Positions 15,423-22,995 of a DNA stretch of 64,000 nt are shown here, piece after piece. The notes under the pieces were generated by a model, which was given only the letters and a program-made list of their open reading frames with translations, was not told where the DNA came from and did no database searches. Every line of letters begins with the position of its first letter. The stretch's first letter is position 1. Origin of the DNA: Clostridium sp. AN503 (GTDB taxonomy: Bacteria; Bacillota; Clostridia; Lachnospirales; Lachnospiraceae); NCBI RefSeq assembly GCF_040719375.1, contig NZ_JBFDTP010000001.1:372001-436000 (forward strand), read 5' to 3'. A program made the translations under genes and the position numbers.

Positions 15423-15464
15423 ATAATTTGGCTCTGCCAAATTATTCATGTCGGGCGTTCCGCC
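15423..15464 (-). repeat. Hairpins in the nusG-rplK spacer
   Basis: A 10-bp stem with a 3-base loop (ATAATTTGGC / GCCAAATTAT, 15423-15445) is followed by GGGCG-TTC-CGCCC (15452-15464). The 276-base spacer has no clear promoter. These structures may process or attenuate the nusG-rplK mRNA. Confidence 0.6.
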
Positions 15465-15550
15465 CTATAGAAAAACCGTCCTGCCCTGCGGCCGGTGAGC
15501 AAGCTCCCCGGTCTCCGGTCATGCCGTTTTTCTGCACTGCTGAATTATAA

Positions 15551-16066
15551 TCACATTTTTCTAACTTCTGTGAAACTCAGTTCAACCGGTGTCTCACGGC
15601 CGAACATCTCAACATTGATCGTAAGGGTTTTCTTGCTTTCGTTGATAGCTTTGACCGCGCCAATGGTGTCTTTCCAGGCGCCGGCAGTTACCACGATGGT
15701 ATCGCCAACCTCGTAAGCCGCCACAACATCCTTCCTGCCAAAGCCAAGCGTCGCCATCTCTTCCTCGCTGAGCGGCACCGGTTTGGAACCCGGGCCTACG
15801 AATCCGGTGACACCGCGGGTGTTCCTCACTACATACCATGTATCATCATTCATGATCATATGAATCAGCACATAGCCAGGAAACATCTTCTTGTCCGCCA
15901 GCTTCTCAACGCCGTTTTTCAGCTCCGCCACTTCCAGCATCGGAACGGATACTTCCAGGATCTGGTCCTGTAGGTTGCGGTTCTCGATCGTCTTCTCAAT
16001 GTCAACTTTCACCTTGTTCTCGTAGCCTGAATAGGTATGCACCACATACCATTTTGCTTCTGACAT
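15551..16066 (-). CDS. nusG: Transcription elongation/antitermination factor NusG
   Basis: 171 residues. NGN domain: KWYVVHTYSGYENKVKVDIE, FPGYVLIHMIMNDDTWYVVR, NTRGVTGFVGPGSKPVPLSE; C-terminal KOW domain from about residue 120: YEVGDTIVVTAGAWKDTIG, ending ELSFTEVRKM. It binds RNA polymerase and couples to the ribosome through S10. It follows secE by 18 bases, the usual arrangement. Confidence 0.97.
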   Translation of the reverse strand: MSEAKWYVVHTYSGYENKVKVDIEKTIENRNLQDQILEVSVPMLEVAELKNGVEKLADKKMFPGYVLIHMIMNDDTWYVVRNTRGVTGFVGPGSKPVPLSEEEMATLGFGRKDVVAAYEVGDTIVVTAGAWKDTIGAVKAINESKKTLTINVEMFGRETPVELSFTEVRKM

Positions 16067-16084
16067 CTTATCACCCTCGCCTTA

Positions 16085-16291
16085 TTAAATAATAATGAAT
16101 TTGAGTCCCCATTTGATAATGAAATCCAGGATTGCGATGATAATCCCCAGCGCAGCAGATACCGTCAAAACAGCAATCGTCTGTTTGCCGACGGTTTCCT
16201 GGTCAGGCCATACGACTTTCTTGAACTCGGCTTTCAAACCCTTGAAAAAACTCTTTTTCGGAGCTTTCTCAGTTCCTGTGGTTTCTCCCAT
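16085..16291 (-). CDS. secE: Preprotein translocase subunit SecE
   Basis: 68 residues, the short single-helix type of Gram-positives. Basic N-terminus (KKSFFKGLKAEFKKVVWPDQ), the conserved KVVWP-x-x-ET-x-x-Q/K element that lies along the membrane, and one transmembrane helix (about 42-62). Part of the SecYEG channel. It lies between rpmG and nusG. Confidence 0.94.
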   Translation of the reverse strand: MGETTGTEKAPKKSFFKGLKAEFKKVVWPDQETVGKQTIAVLTVSAALGIIIAILDFIIKWGLKFIII

Positions 16292-16303
16292 ATCTCACAC
16301 TCC

Positions 16304-16453
16304 TTACTTGGTTTCTTTGTGTAAAGTATGAGTTTTGCAGAATCTACAATACTTTTTGGTTTCCATGCGGTCCGGATGGGTCTTCTTATCCTTCGTCATG
16401 TTGTAGTTACGTTGTTTACATTCTGTACATGCCAGTGTAATCTTTGTGCGCAC
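16304..16453 (-). CDS. rpmG: 50S ribosomal protein L33, zinc-binding form
   Basis: 49 residues from a GTG start at 16453; GGAGG lies 8 bases upstream. Begins [18 protein letters not shown] and ends [15 protein letters not shown]. Both CxxC pairs (CTEC and CRFC) are present, so this is the zinc-containing paralog. The HTLHKETK ending is diagnostic. First gene of the rpmG-secE-nusG unit, 12 bases ahead of secE. Confidence 0.94.
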   Translation of the reverse strand: MRTKITLACTECKQRNYNMTKDKKTHPDRMETKKYCRFCKTHTLHKETK

Positions 16454-16573
16454 GACTTCCACCTCCACTTTGATTTTTCGTTGTTTTCAGTCTCTTTTCA
16501 GGCTTTAACCGGGCTGATCCAAACCCAATTTTGAGCATAAAAAAAAGACCTAAGCTCTTCCATTCGCCATATC

Positions 16574-16602
16574 ACTATATCACACCAATAGAAATCCGTC
16601 AA
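16574..16602 (-). promoter_or_regulatory. Promoter of rpmG-secE-nusG
   Basis: Minus strand: -35 TTGACG (16597-16602), 17-base spacer, -10 TATAGT (16574-16579). The -35 box is embedded in the distal arm of the nrdAB terminator, so the two elements overlap. Confidence 0.75.
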
Positions 16603-16630
16603 CGGTTTATTTTAAAAAAACCGCTGACGG
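16590..16630 (-). terminator. Terminator of nrdAB
   Basis: Thirteen-base arms CCGTCAACGGTTT (16596-16608) and AAACCGCTGACGG (16618-16630), one mismatch, followed on the minus strand by a T-rich stretch. It lies 18 bases after the nrdB stop. Confidence 0.8.
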
Positions 16631-16648
16631 CAATATCCACCCAAGCCT

Positions 16649-17695
16649 CTATAAATCATCGATCAGCGCGCTGCTTTTTGCATATGCCGTACTGCGCGCC
16701 TCAAAAAAATCTGTTTTGATCATATTGGCGTTGCTGTACTGGCTGACCCAGGCCATACTCTCCGGCTCTGACCCATGCCCCTCATAGACCGGATCAAGCT
16801 CCAGTCCGGCACACCGCAGATTGCCCAGGTATTTGATATAATCCGTGATCATTTCTCTCGTCAGGCCCGGCACGCTGTCGCCGACCGCATAATGGCCCCA
16901 GGCAATCTCCTGCTCGCAGCCCTCCCGGATCATCTCCCGGTATACATCGGTCTTCTCCTTCGTAAACAGCTCCGGCTCCTCCTTTTTCAGCTCCATGATC
17001 ATGCTTCGGAACAGCCACAGATGGGTATTCTCATCCCGGTTGATGTACCGGATCTCCTGGGCAGAGCCCGGCATCTTGTGGCTGCGGCCCAGGTTATAAA
17101 AAAACATAAAGCCGCTGTAAAAATAAATGCCCTCCAGGATATAATTGGCCACTACCGTCTTCATAAACGTAAACGGGCTTTTGTTCTTCTGGAACTCATT
17201 GTAGAGATCTCCGATAAAGGTATTCCGCTTTAAAAGATGCTCATCATTCTTCCACTGGTACAGCACCTCGTTCCTGGCCTGGGGTTCGCAGATCGTATCC
17301 AGCATATAGCTGTAGCTCTGGCTGTGGACCGCCTCCTGGAAGGTCTGGATCGACAGGCAGAGGTTGATCTCATTTGCAGTGATGTACTCTCCGATCGCCG
17401 GCAGATTGGCTGTCTGGATGCTGTCCAAAAACACCAGAAACGACAGGATCTTGTCGTACGCCCTGCGCTCCCCGGCGCCAAGCATCGGGTAGTCTTTTAC
17501 GTCTGTCCCCAGGTTGATCTCCTCAGGGACCCAGAAATTGTTCATGGCCTGGCGGTACCAGTCGCTGACCCAGGCATATTTCATATTGTTAAAATCATTT
17601 AAATTGGTGGTATTCCCATTGATCATACGGCGATTCCGCACATCGGTATCGCCGTCCGGATTGAACAGCGGTTTCCTCTTTAACTTGTCTTCCAT
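16649..17695 (-). CDS. nrdB: Ribonucleoside-diphosphate reductase class I, beta subunit
   Basis: 348 residues. Ferritin-like fold that houses the metal centre and radical. Metal ligands are visible in order: Asp in LVFLDSIQTANL, Glu and His in QTFQEAVHSQSYSYML (the last Tyr region is where the radical Tyr lies), Glu in YILEGIYFYSG, and Glu/His in RDENTHLWLFR. The protein pairs with the alpha subunit encoded 24 bases upstream. The cofactor (di-iron or Fe/Mn) cannot be told from sequence. The ATG at 17695 follows a GGAGA-type site. Confidence 0.93.
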   Translation of the reverse strand: MEDKLKRKPLFNPDGDTDVRNRRMINGNTTNLNDFNNMKYAWVSDWYRQAMNNFWVPEEINLGTDVKDYPMLGAGERRAYDKILSFLVFLDSIQTANLPAIGEYITANEINLCLSIQTFQEAVHSQSYSYMLDTICEPQARNEVLYQWKNDEHLLKRNTFIGDLYNEFQKNKSPFTFMKTVVANYILEGIYFYSGFMFFYNLGRSHKMPGSAQEIRYINRDENTHLWLFRSMIMELKKEEPELFTKEKTDVYREMIREGCEQEIAWGHYAVGDSVPGLTREMITDYIKYLGNLRCAGLELDPVYEGHGSEPESMAWVSQYSNANMIKTDFFEARSTAYAKSSALIDDL

Positions 17696-17719
17696 GATAT
17701 TCTCCCTCTCTCCGTGCTC

Positions 17720-20251
17720 TCAGCTGGAGCACACCTCGCACTCCTCCACCTCCAGGCTTCGGGAACGGATATAATAAATGGTCTTAACACCGCATTCCCA
17801 CGCCAGGATGTATAGATTCAGCACCTGCCTGAGCGTGTACTCGTTGGTGATATACAGGTTCATGCTCTGGGCCTGGTCCACGTGGCGCTGCCGCACGCCG
17901 CCGGCCCGCACGGACCACTGCTGGTCAATATAATGAGCATTCTTGTATTTCCAGAACGTGCGCGGCGACAGATCCGGCGCCACCCGGGGCACCAGCCCGT
18001 TCTTCTTTTCCTCCAGATAATAACGGTTCATGATCGGGTCCAGGCCGGCAGTGGTTCCTGCCAGCATGCTTGTGCTGCTGGTTGGCGCCACCGCGATCAG
18101 CCAGCCGTTGCGGAGGCCCTGTGACGCCACCTTTTCTTTCAGGCAGGTCCACTCCTCCGAAACATATCCGCGTTTTTCAAAATATTGCCCGGTCTGCCAG
18201 TCACTCCCCTCAAACAGTTCGTATCTGCCTTTTTCCGCCGCATAGTCGCAGCTTGCCTCGATGGCCGCATAATTGATCTGTTCAAACACCTGGTCCGCAA
18301 ATCTCAAATGCTCCTCAGATTCCCAGGAAATCCCGTTTCTGGCAAGCATATGATGGTATCCGCTGACACCCAGCCCGACCGGACGGTAGCGCAGGTTGTT
18401 GATCTTCGCGTAAGGCACCGGGAAGAAATTGAGATCGATCACATTGTCTAACGCACGCACCGCGCTCCGCGTCAGCTCCGTCACCTCCGCCCGGTCCGTC
18501 ACATCAATCTTCCCCAGGGAAAGGCTCGCCAGATTACACACCACGAAATCCCCCGGCTTTGTCACGGTCACCACCACCGTTTCCCCGTCCACGGTCCGGA
18601 TATCCTGTTCCACCAGCTCCACCGGGCTCATATTCTGGGCGATCTCTGTACAGAGGTTGCTGCAGTAGATGATCCCTTTATGGCTGTTGGGGTTGGCCTC
18701 ATTGACCAGATCCCGGTTAAATGTAAACGGAGTCCCGGTTTCCACCGCACTTTTCAGGATAAGGCGGACGATCTCTTTGACCGGGATCACCCGTTTGTGG
18801 ATCCGGTGGTCCCTGGCACAATCCTGGTAGCGTTCTTCCCATTCTTTTCCATAGGAATCCTCCAGCGCATACCCCTTCACCGTCAGGATCTCGTGAGGAC
18901 ACATCAGATACCAGTCCGCGTCGATATCTTCTTTTGCCAGTCTCCAGAACAGGTCCGGATAGCAGACTGCGGGAAATACGTCATGGGCCTTCATGCGGTC
19001 ATCCCCGTTGTTGGTGCGCAGCGCCAGAAATTCTGGCAGATCCTTATGCCACACATCCAGATAGACCGCCACAGCTCCCTGGCGGACTCCGAGCTGATCC
19101 ACCGCCACCGCAGTGTCATTGGCCAGCTTGATCCACCGGATCACACCGCCTGCCGCTCCCTTAAAGCCACGGATCGAACCGCCGCTGGCCCGGACCTTTC
19201 CGAAGTAAAGCCCCATGCCCCCGCCGAACTTGCTGACCTTGGCAAAGCTGTCAATGCTTCTGTAAATCCCGTCCAGGCTGTCAGGTACCGTATCGATAAA
19301 ACAGGAGGAGAGCTGATGGTAAGGCTTTCTCGCATTGGAGAGGGTCGGCGTGGCCATTGTCACCTTGAGCGTGCTGAGCATGTCATAAAACCGGCGCACC
19401 CAGCCCTCTCTGTCATCCTTCTCCAGCATGGCAAGATGCAGGGCAATGCCGAGGAACATCTCCTGAGGAGATTCCAGCGGAACATTCTGGTGGCTGCGGA
19501 TCACATATCTGCCCAGCAAAAGCTCCAGGCCGGAATAATTGAACAGCTTGTCCCGTGTCTCATCGATCATCTGAGCGCACCGCTCAATCTCCTCCCTGGT
19601 GTAGTGCTCCAGGATGTACGCGCCGTATAAGTTCTCCCCGGTCAGGTAACAGACCTTATCATAGAAGCTTTTGATCCGGTATGTTTCTTCTGCTGCCGCC
19701 AGATCCCGCCGGAACCGGAGCATGAGAAGCTGCGCCGCAATATATTCCCAGTCAGGCGCCTCCTGGGTCGTCAGCTCTACCGCCGCCTGGATGAGTGCGC
19801 CCAGCTTATCCTGAGTCCTCATGTCCGGCTTGTAAAACGCTGCGAATTTGACCAGAAGATGCTCTAATCGATATCTGACATCGGTCCACCGTTTCCTGAC
19901 AGAGCCAAGGACCTCCGAAAGCTCCGGAACCTCCTCAAAATATCCCTGCAGCTCCCGGCATGATTCTCGCTCTTTCGCCCGCTCATTGCGGTAAAGAATA
20001 AAGCTTTTAAGGGTTTCATAACATCCGGTTTCCATAAGCGCCTGCTCCGCCATATCCTGGATCTGCTCCACGCACAGGTCGTCTTTATTCGCTGCGGCAG
20101 CCTGAACCTTTGCTTCCACAAGCCTCATGATACAGTCGAGCTGCTCCTCTCCCGGATCCTGTCCCACACTTTCAAATGCACAGCAGACCGCATTCCTGAT
20201 CTTCCCGCTGTTGTACGGCTCCGGCTGTCCGTTCCTTTTTTTGATGTCCAT
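17720..20251 (-). CDS. nrdA: Ribonucleoside-diphosphate reductase class I, alpha subunit
   Basis: 843 residues from the ATG at 20251, which has AGGA six bases upstream; an ATG five codons earlier (20266) lacks a ribosome site. N-terminal ATP-cone (about 1-95, IKKRNGQPEPYNSGKIRNAV) for allosteric control, then the catalytic barrel: MATPTLSNARKPYHQLSSCF holds the first active-site Cys, later NLCTEIAQN carries the radical Cys and conserved Glu, and APTSSTSMLAG is the substrate-phosphate loop. The C-terminus ends CEVCSS, the Cys pair that re-reduces the site. It makes dNDPs for DNA synthesis under aerobic or microaerobic conditions. Regulated by an NrdR box in its promoter. Confidence 0.93.
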   Translation of the reverse strand: MDIKKRNGQPEPYNSGKIRNAVCCAFESVGQDPGEEQLDCIMRLVEAKVQAAAANKDDLCVEQIQDMAEQALMETGCYETLKSFILYRNERAKERESCRELQGYFEEVPELSEVLGSVRKRWTDVRYRLEHLLVKFAAFYKPDMRTQDKLGALIQAAVELTTQEAPDWEYIAAQLLMLRFRRDLAAAEETYRIKSFYDKVCYLTGENLYGAYILEHYTREEIERCAQMIDETRDKLFNYSGLELLLGRYVIRSHQNVPLESPQEMFLGIALHLAMLEKDDREGWVRRFYDMLSTLKVTMATPTLSNARKPYHQLSSCFIDTVPDSLDGIYRSIDSFAKVSKFGGGMGLYFGKVRASGGSIRGFKGAAGGVIRWIKLANDTAVAVDQLGVRQGAVAVYLDVWHKDLPEFLALRTNNGDDRMKAHDVFPAVCYPDLFWRLAKEDIDADWYLMCPHEILTVKGYALEDSYGKEWEERYQDCARDHRIHKRVIPVKEIVRLILKSAVETGTPFTFNRDLVNEANPNSHKGIIYCSNLCTEIAQNMSPVELVEQDIRTVDGETVVVTVTKPGDFVVCNLASLSLGKIDVTDRAEVTELTRSAVRALDNVIDLNFFPVPYAKINNLRYRPVGLGVSGYHHMLARNGISWESEEHLRFADQVFEQINYAAIEASCDYAAEKGRYELFEGSDWQTGQYFEKRGYVSEEWTCLKEKVASQGLRNGWLIAVAPTSSTSMLAGTTAGLDPIMNRYYLEEKKNGLVPRVAPDLSPRTFWKYKNAHYIDQQWSVRAGGVRQRHVDQAQSMNLYITNEYTLRQVLNLYILAWECGVKTIYYIRSRSLEVEECEVCSS

Positions 20252-20348
20252 TTCTGTTCCTGCCATTCTCTATAGATTTGTATAGACTGTCTTGTCCCAT
20301 GCTGCATATATCAGTAGTAGTAACTGTTATTGTAGTTGCTCATGGATA

Positions 20349-20377
20349 ACTATACCACAATATATTGTGTTTTTCAA
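20349..20377 (-). promoter_or_regulatory. nrdAB promoter with NrdR box
   Basis: Minus strand: -35 TTGAAA (20372-20377), 17-base spacer, -10 TATAGT (20349-20354). The spacer contains CACAATATATTGTG (20356-20369), a perfect palindrome that matches the NrdR consensus ACACWATATWTWGTGT. A second, poor palindrome (ACTGTTATTGTAGT, 20323-20336) is centred 33 bases downstream and could be a degenerate partner box. Confidence 0.85.
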
Positions 20378-20398
20378 GGTCGGGTTTAAGAAAACGCG

Positions 20399-20463
20399 AT
20401 ACGGGATGCCGCATCCCGCGTCCTGCCTTTCAAGCAAAACAGCGCTGCACAGCATCCCGTATT
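20399..20463 (-). repeat. Competing inverted repeats downstream of the PPOX-ferredoxin gene
   Basis: ATACGGGATGC (20399-20409) can pair with GCATCCCG just beside it (20411-20418) or with GCATCCCGTAT 44 bases away (20453-20463). The two folds exclude each other. There is no clear T-run; its role is unknown. Confidence 0.55.
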
Positions 20464-20536
20464 ATCTGTATTTTCCATATTTTTATAAGCATGTTCTGTT
20501 GTCCAGATGTGTCGTAATGTACCGGGATCTCCCGTT

Positions 20537-21151
20537 TTACGCATTTCCCGAGACTCTATGTACGGCTCCTGCCGGGCATACCTCTTTGCACGCTCCGCAC
20601 TGCAGGCAGTGCTCTGCCCTGATCCTGTATGGGCTGCCTTCCGTGATACACTTCTGCGGGCAGACCTCCAGGCAGCTTCCGCATCCGACGCAGGAGTCAA
20701 GGATCTCAAATCCGGCTTTTTCTTCCTCCACTCCGTAGGCGAAGCTTTCCCGGCTGATAGGATAGTGCAGCAGATCAAACCATTCTCCCGTACCCTCATA
20801 GATCAAAAATGCATCCAGAATATACCTGGTATCTCCCGGGTAGACCTCATTCATCCCAGGATTCTCTTCAAAGACCCGGTCCACCCAGCTCTTTTCCACT
20901 ACCCGCACCTTCCCCTGGAACTTTAAAGACTGGCAGTCCGGGCACATGGCGCTCAGGGCAATCTCTCCTGTCTCTGTAAGCTGCTCATAGAATGGCTTTC
21001 CTTTGGAAGTCACGATATACATCCCTTCGTCCGCCGCAATCATCACATTGATGATCCGGCTGTGAGGATGTCCCTCCCTGTCCACCGTGGCAGCCGATGC
21101 GATCTTTACCGTCCGGAACATATCTACATACTTTCTCGCCTTTTTGTCCAT
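20537..21151 (-). CDS. PNPOx-like flavin-binding domain fused to a two-cluster ferredoxin
   Basis: 204 residues from the ATG at 21151, set by GGAGG six bases upstream. Residues 1-140 resemble the pyridoxamine-5'-phosphate-oxidase-like split barrel (IASAATVDREGHPHSRIINV, VTSKGKPFYEQL). The last 55 residues hold two 4Fe-4S motifs, CVGCGSCLEVCP and CLQCGACKEVCP. Such fusions in clostridia are predicted cytosolic oxidoreductases that pass electrons between ferredoxin clusters and a flavin; the substrate is not known. True PNPOx activity is unlikely. It stands alone, 49 bases downstream of the GNAT gene. Confidence 0.8.
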   Translation of the reverse strand: MDKKARKYVDMFRTVKIASAATVDREGHPHSRIINVMIAADEGMYIVTSKGKPFYEQLTETGEIALSAMCPDCQSLKFQGKVRVVEKSWVDRVFEENPGMNEVYPGDTRYILDAFLIYEGTGEWFDLLHYPISRESFAYGVEEEKAGFEILDSCVGCGSCLEVCPQKCITEGSPYRIRAEHCLQCGACKEVCPAGAVHRVSGNA

Positions 21152-21200
21152 CATTCTCCTCCGTCTCATTTACATGCATCAGCTTTACGTCCGTCTGTTC

Positions 21201-22097
21201 CTATACCATCAGCTGATAGTTCACCACATCCAGCTTCCTGCCAAACTTCTCCCCCACTTCCTTCAGCGTACCGCTGTACACGAAACCGAACTCTTCATGA
21301 AGCGCTACGCTGGCCTCATTGCCATCTGTAATAACGGAAATGACCGTATGGATGTCATCTCTCCTGCGCGCGTCCTCCAGAATATCAGCGATCAGTTTCC
21401 TTGCTACGCCTTTTCTGCGGTAGTTGGGGGCCACGTACACCGACAGCTCCACCGTAGCCGCGTACGCCTCCTTTTCCCGATAAGACGACAGACTGGCATA
21501 TCCCGCCACAGCTCCGCTCCACTCTGCCACGATCAGAGGGTGATTGCCCGTATTATGCGCCTTAAACCAGATGGCCCAATCCTCCAGGGACTTGGGATTT
21601 AAATCAAAGGTGGCAACGCCGTTTTGCACCTCATAATTATAGATTTCAAGCAGTTCCGGCAGATCCCGTTCTTCTGCAGTGCGGACCCGCAGGGGTTCTG
21701 CCGGTTTCCGCCCCCGCTTCCTGCCGCCGGGTTTCCTCTCTCCGGGAACTACTACGCCCAATGCAGTAAAGATCGCCCACACATACGGCGCGCCAAAGCA
21801 GTTTAATGCCTTTGGCCCCTGGATCTCATGTCCCCCATCCTCCCGCACACGCCGGAATGCCTTGCTGATGGTGGCTCTGGTAATAGATTTGGAACGGCGA
21901 TCCACAAACATCTCACCACCACGGATCGTATAGGTAAACTCAAGATTCTTGGCTGTGTGGAACGGGCTGCCCTGCCGGGAAACCAGCATGTCCCACAGCC
22001 GGGCTTCCTCTGCATCCACAGATTCTGCCATATCAACCGTTTCCGGCAGCTGGTTTGCCGGTTCTGTATTCGCCTGCTTCGTCTCCGTTTTCTCCAT
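21201..22097 (-). CDS. GNAT N-acetyltransferase with a conserved N-terminal domain
   Basis: 298 residues from the ATG at 22097, preceded by TTGGAG; a longer frame to 22130 has no ribosome site. Residues about 35-130 form a domain with FTYTIRGGEMFVDRRSKSIT and RATISKAFRRVRE, followed by a basic linker (GGRKRGRKP). I recognise it as recurrent in clostridia but of unknown function. Residues about 145-298 are a phosphinothricin-acetyltransferase-type GNAT: EIYNYEVQNGVATFDLNP, ELSVYVAPNYRRKGVARKLI (acetyl-CoA loop R-R-K-G-V-A) and LHEEFGFVYSGTLKEVG. It would acetylate an amine, possibly a toxic amino-acid analogue. Confidence 0.75.
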   Translation of the reverse strand: MEKTETKQANTEPANQLPETVDMAESVDAEEARLWDMLVSRQGSPFHTAKNLEFTYTIRGGEMFVDRRSKSITRATISKAFRRVREDGGHEIQGPKALNCFGAPYVWAIFTALGVVVPGERKPGGRKRGRKPAEPLRVRTAEERDLPELLEIYNYEVQNGVATFDLNPKSLEDWAIWFKAHNTGNHPLIVAEWSGAVAGYASLSSYREKEAYAATVELSVYVAPNYRRKGVARKLIADILEDARRRDDIHTVISVITDGNEASVALHEEFGFVYSGTLKEVGEKFGRKLDVVNYQLMV

Positions 22098-22224
22098 ATA
22101 TACTCCAATCCGGCAGCTGCCGTTTTTCACTGTTTTGATTGATTATACAGCATTTTATCGCCTGTTACAACCGAATTTATCCTTGAGTTTCGGCATTCTG
22201 CCGCATTTGGTCACATAGAAAACC

Positions 22225-22926
22225 TCACCTTGCACTGCCTGTACAGATGGTCACACAGAACACCCGATGAACTCCTGAGCGTTTCAGGATACGGGCGCAG
22301 GCCTCCATGGTGCACCCGGTCGTATAGATATCGTCCACCAGGATCACACAGGCAGGGACCGGGCGGGCGCCTGCTCCCTGATATCGGGGCGAAACAGAAA
22401 ATGCCTGCTGGAGGTTTTTCAGACGTTCTGCCGGGCCCAGCTCCTTCTGGGGCGCCGTACGGCGGGTCCGGATAAGAAGATCGGTGATGACCGGGATGCC
22501 GGTGAGACGTTCCAGCCGGTATGCCAGTTCCGCCGCCTGGTTAAAACCGCGTCTGCGCAGACGGGCCGGATGTACCGGTACAGGGATCAGGGCATCCGCA
22601 ACTAAGCGAGCCATCCATTTCCCATAGCGATGTACCATTGCCTCCGCATAGAAATCCAGATATTCCCGTTTGTTCTTGTATTTAATGGCTGCCATGGAAC
22701 GCCGTGCCGTGTCATTGTAGTTGAGGAGAGCCACGCCGGAATCAAAACTGCGCCTGTGCCGTGTACAGTCCAGGCAGTACTCCATATGCTCGGCAAACAC
22801 TTCCTTGCCGCATTTTTTACAGGTTGGCTGTCTGACAGGCGAAAGCCTTGAGATACAGGAGGGGCAGATGAGAGCTCCCTCCGGCAGGACAATGTCCCCG
22901 CAGACCGGACACCGGCGCGGGAACAT
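22225..22926 (-). CDS. comF: ComF-family phosphoribosyltransferase-like protein
   Basis: 233 residues. The N-terminus has a zinc-finger-like set of Cys pairs (CPVCGD, CPSC, CKKCGK, CLDC). The C-terminal part has the type I PRTase fold with the PRPP-loop-like VILVDDIYTTGCTMEACA. ComF is needed for DNA uptake in naturally competent bacteria and is often kept in others with an unknown role. It is 69 bases downstream of recD2 on the same strand, probably co-transcribed; both relate to single-stranded DNA handling. Confidence 0.88.
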   Translation of the reverse strand: MFPRRCPVCGDIVLPEGALICPSCISRLSPVRQPTCKKCGKEVFAEHMEYCLDCTRHRRSFDSGVALLNYNDTARRSMAAIKYKNKREYLDFYAEAMVHRYGKWMARLVADALIPVPVHPARLRRRGFNQAAELAYRLERLTGIPVITDLLIRTRRTAPQKELGPAERLKNLQQAFSVSPRYQGAGARPVPACVILVDDIYTTGCTMEACARILKRSGVHRVFCVTICTGSAR

Positions 22927-22995
22927 CAGATTGATCAGTGATAACTGCAGCTTTTGAAATAAATTGATTCTAACCGCGATAGAAATCCCCTCCTT

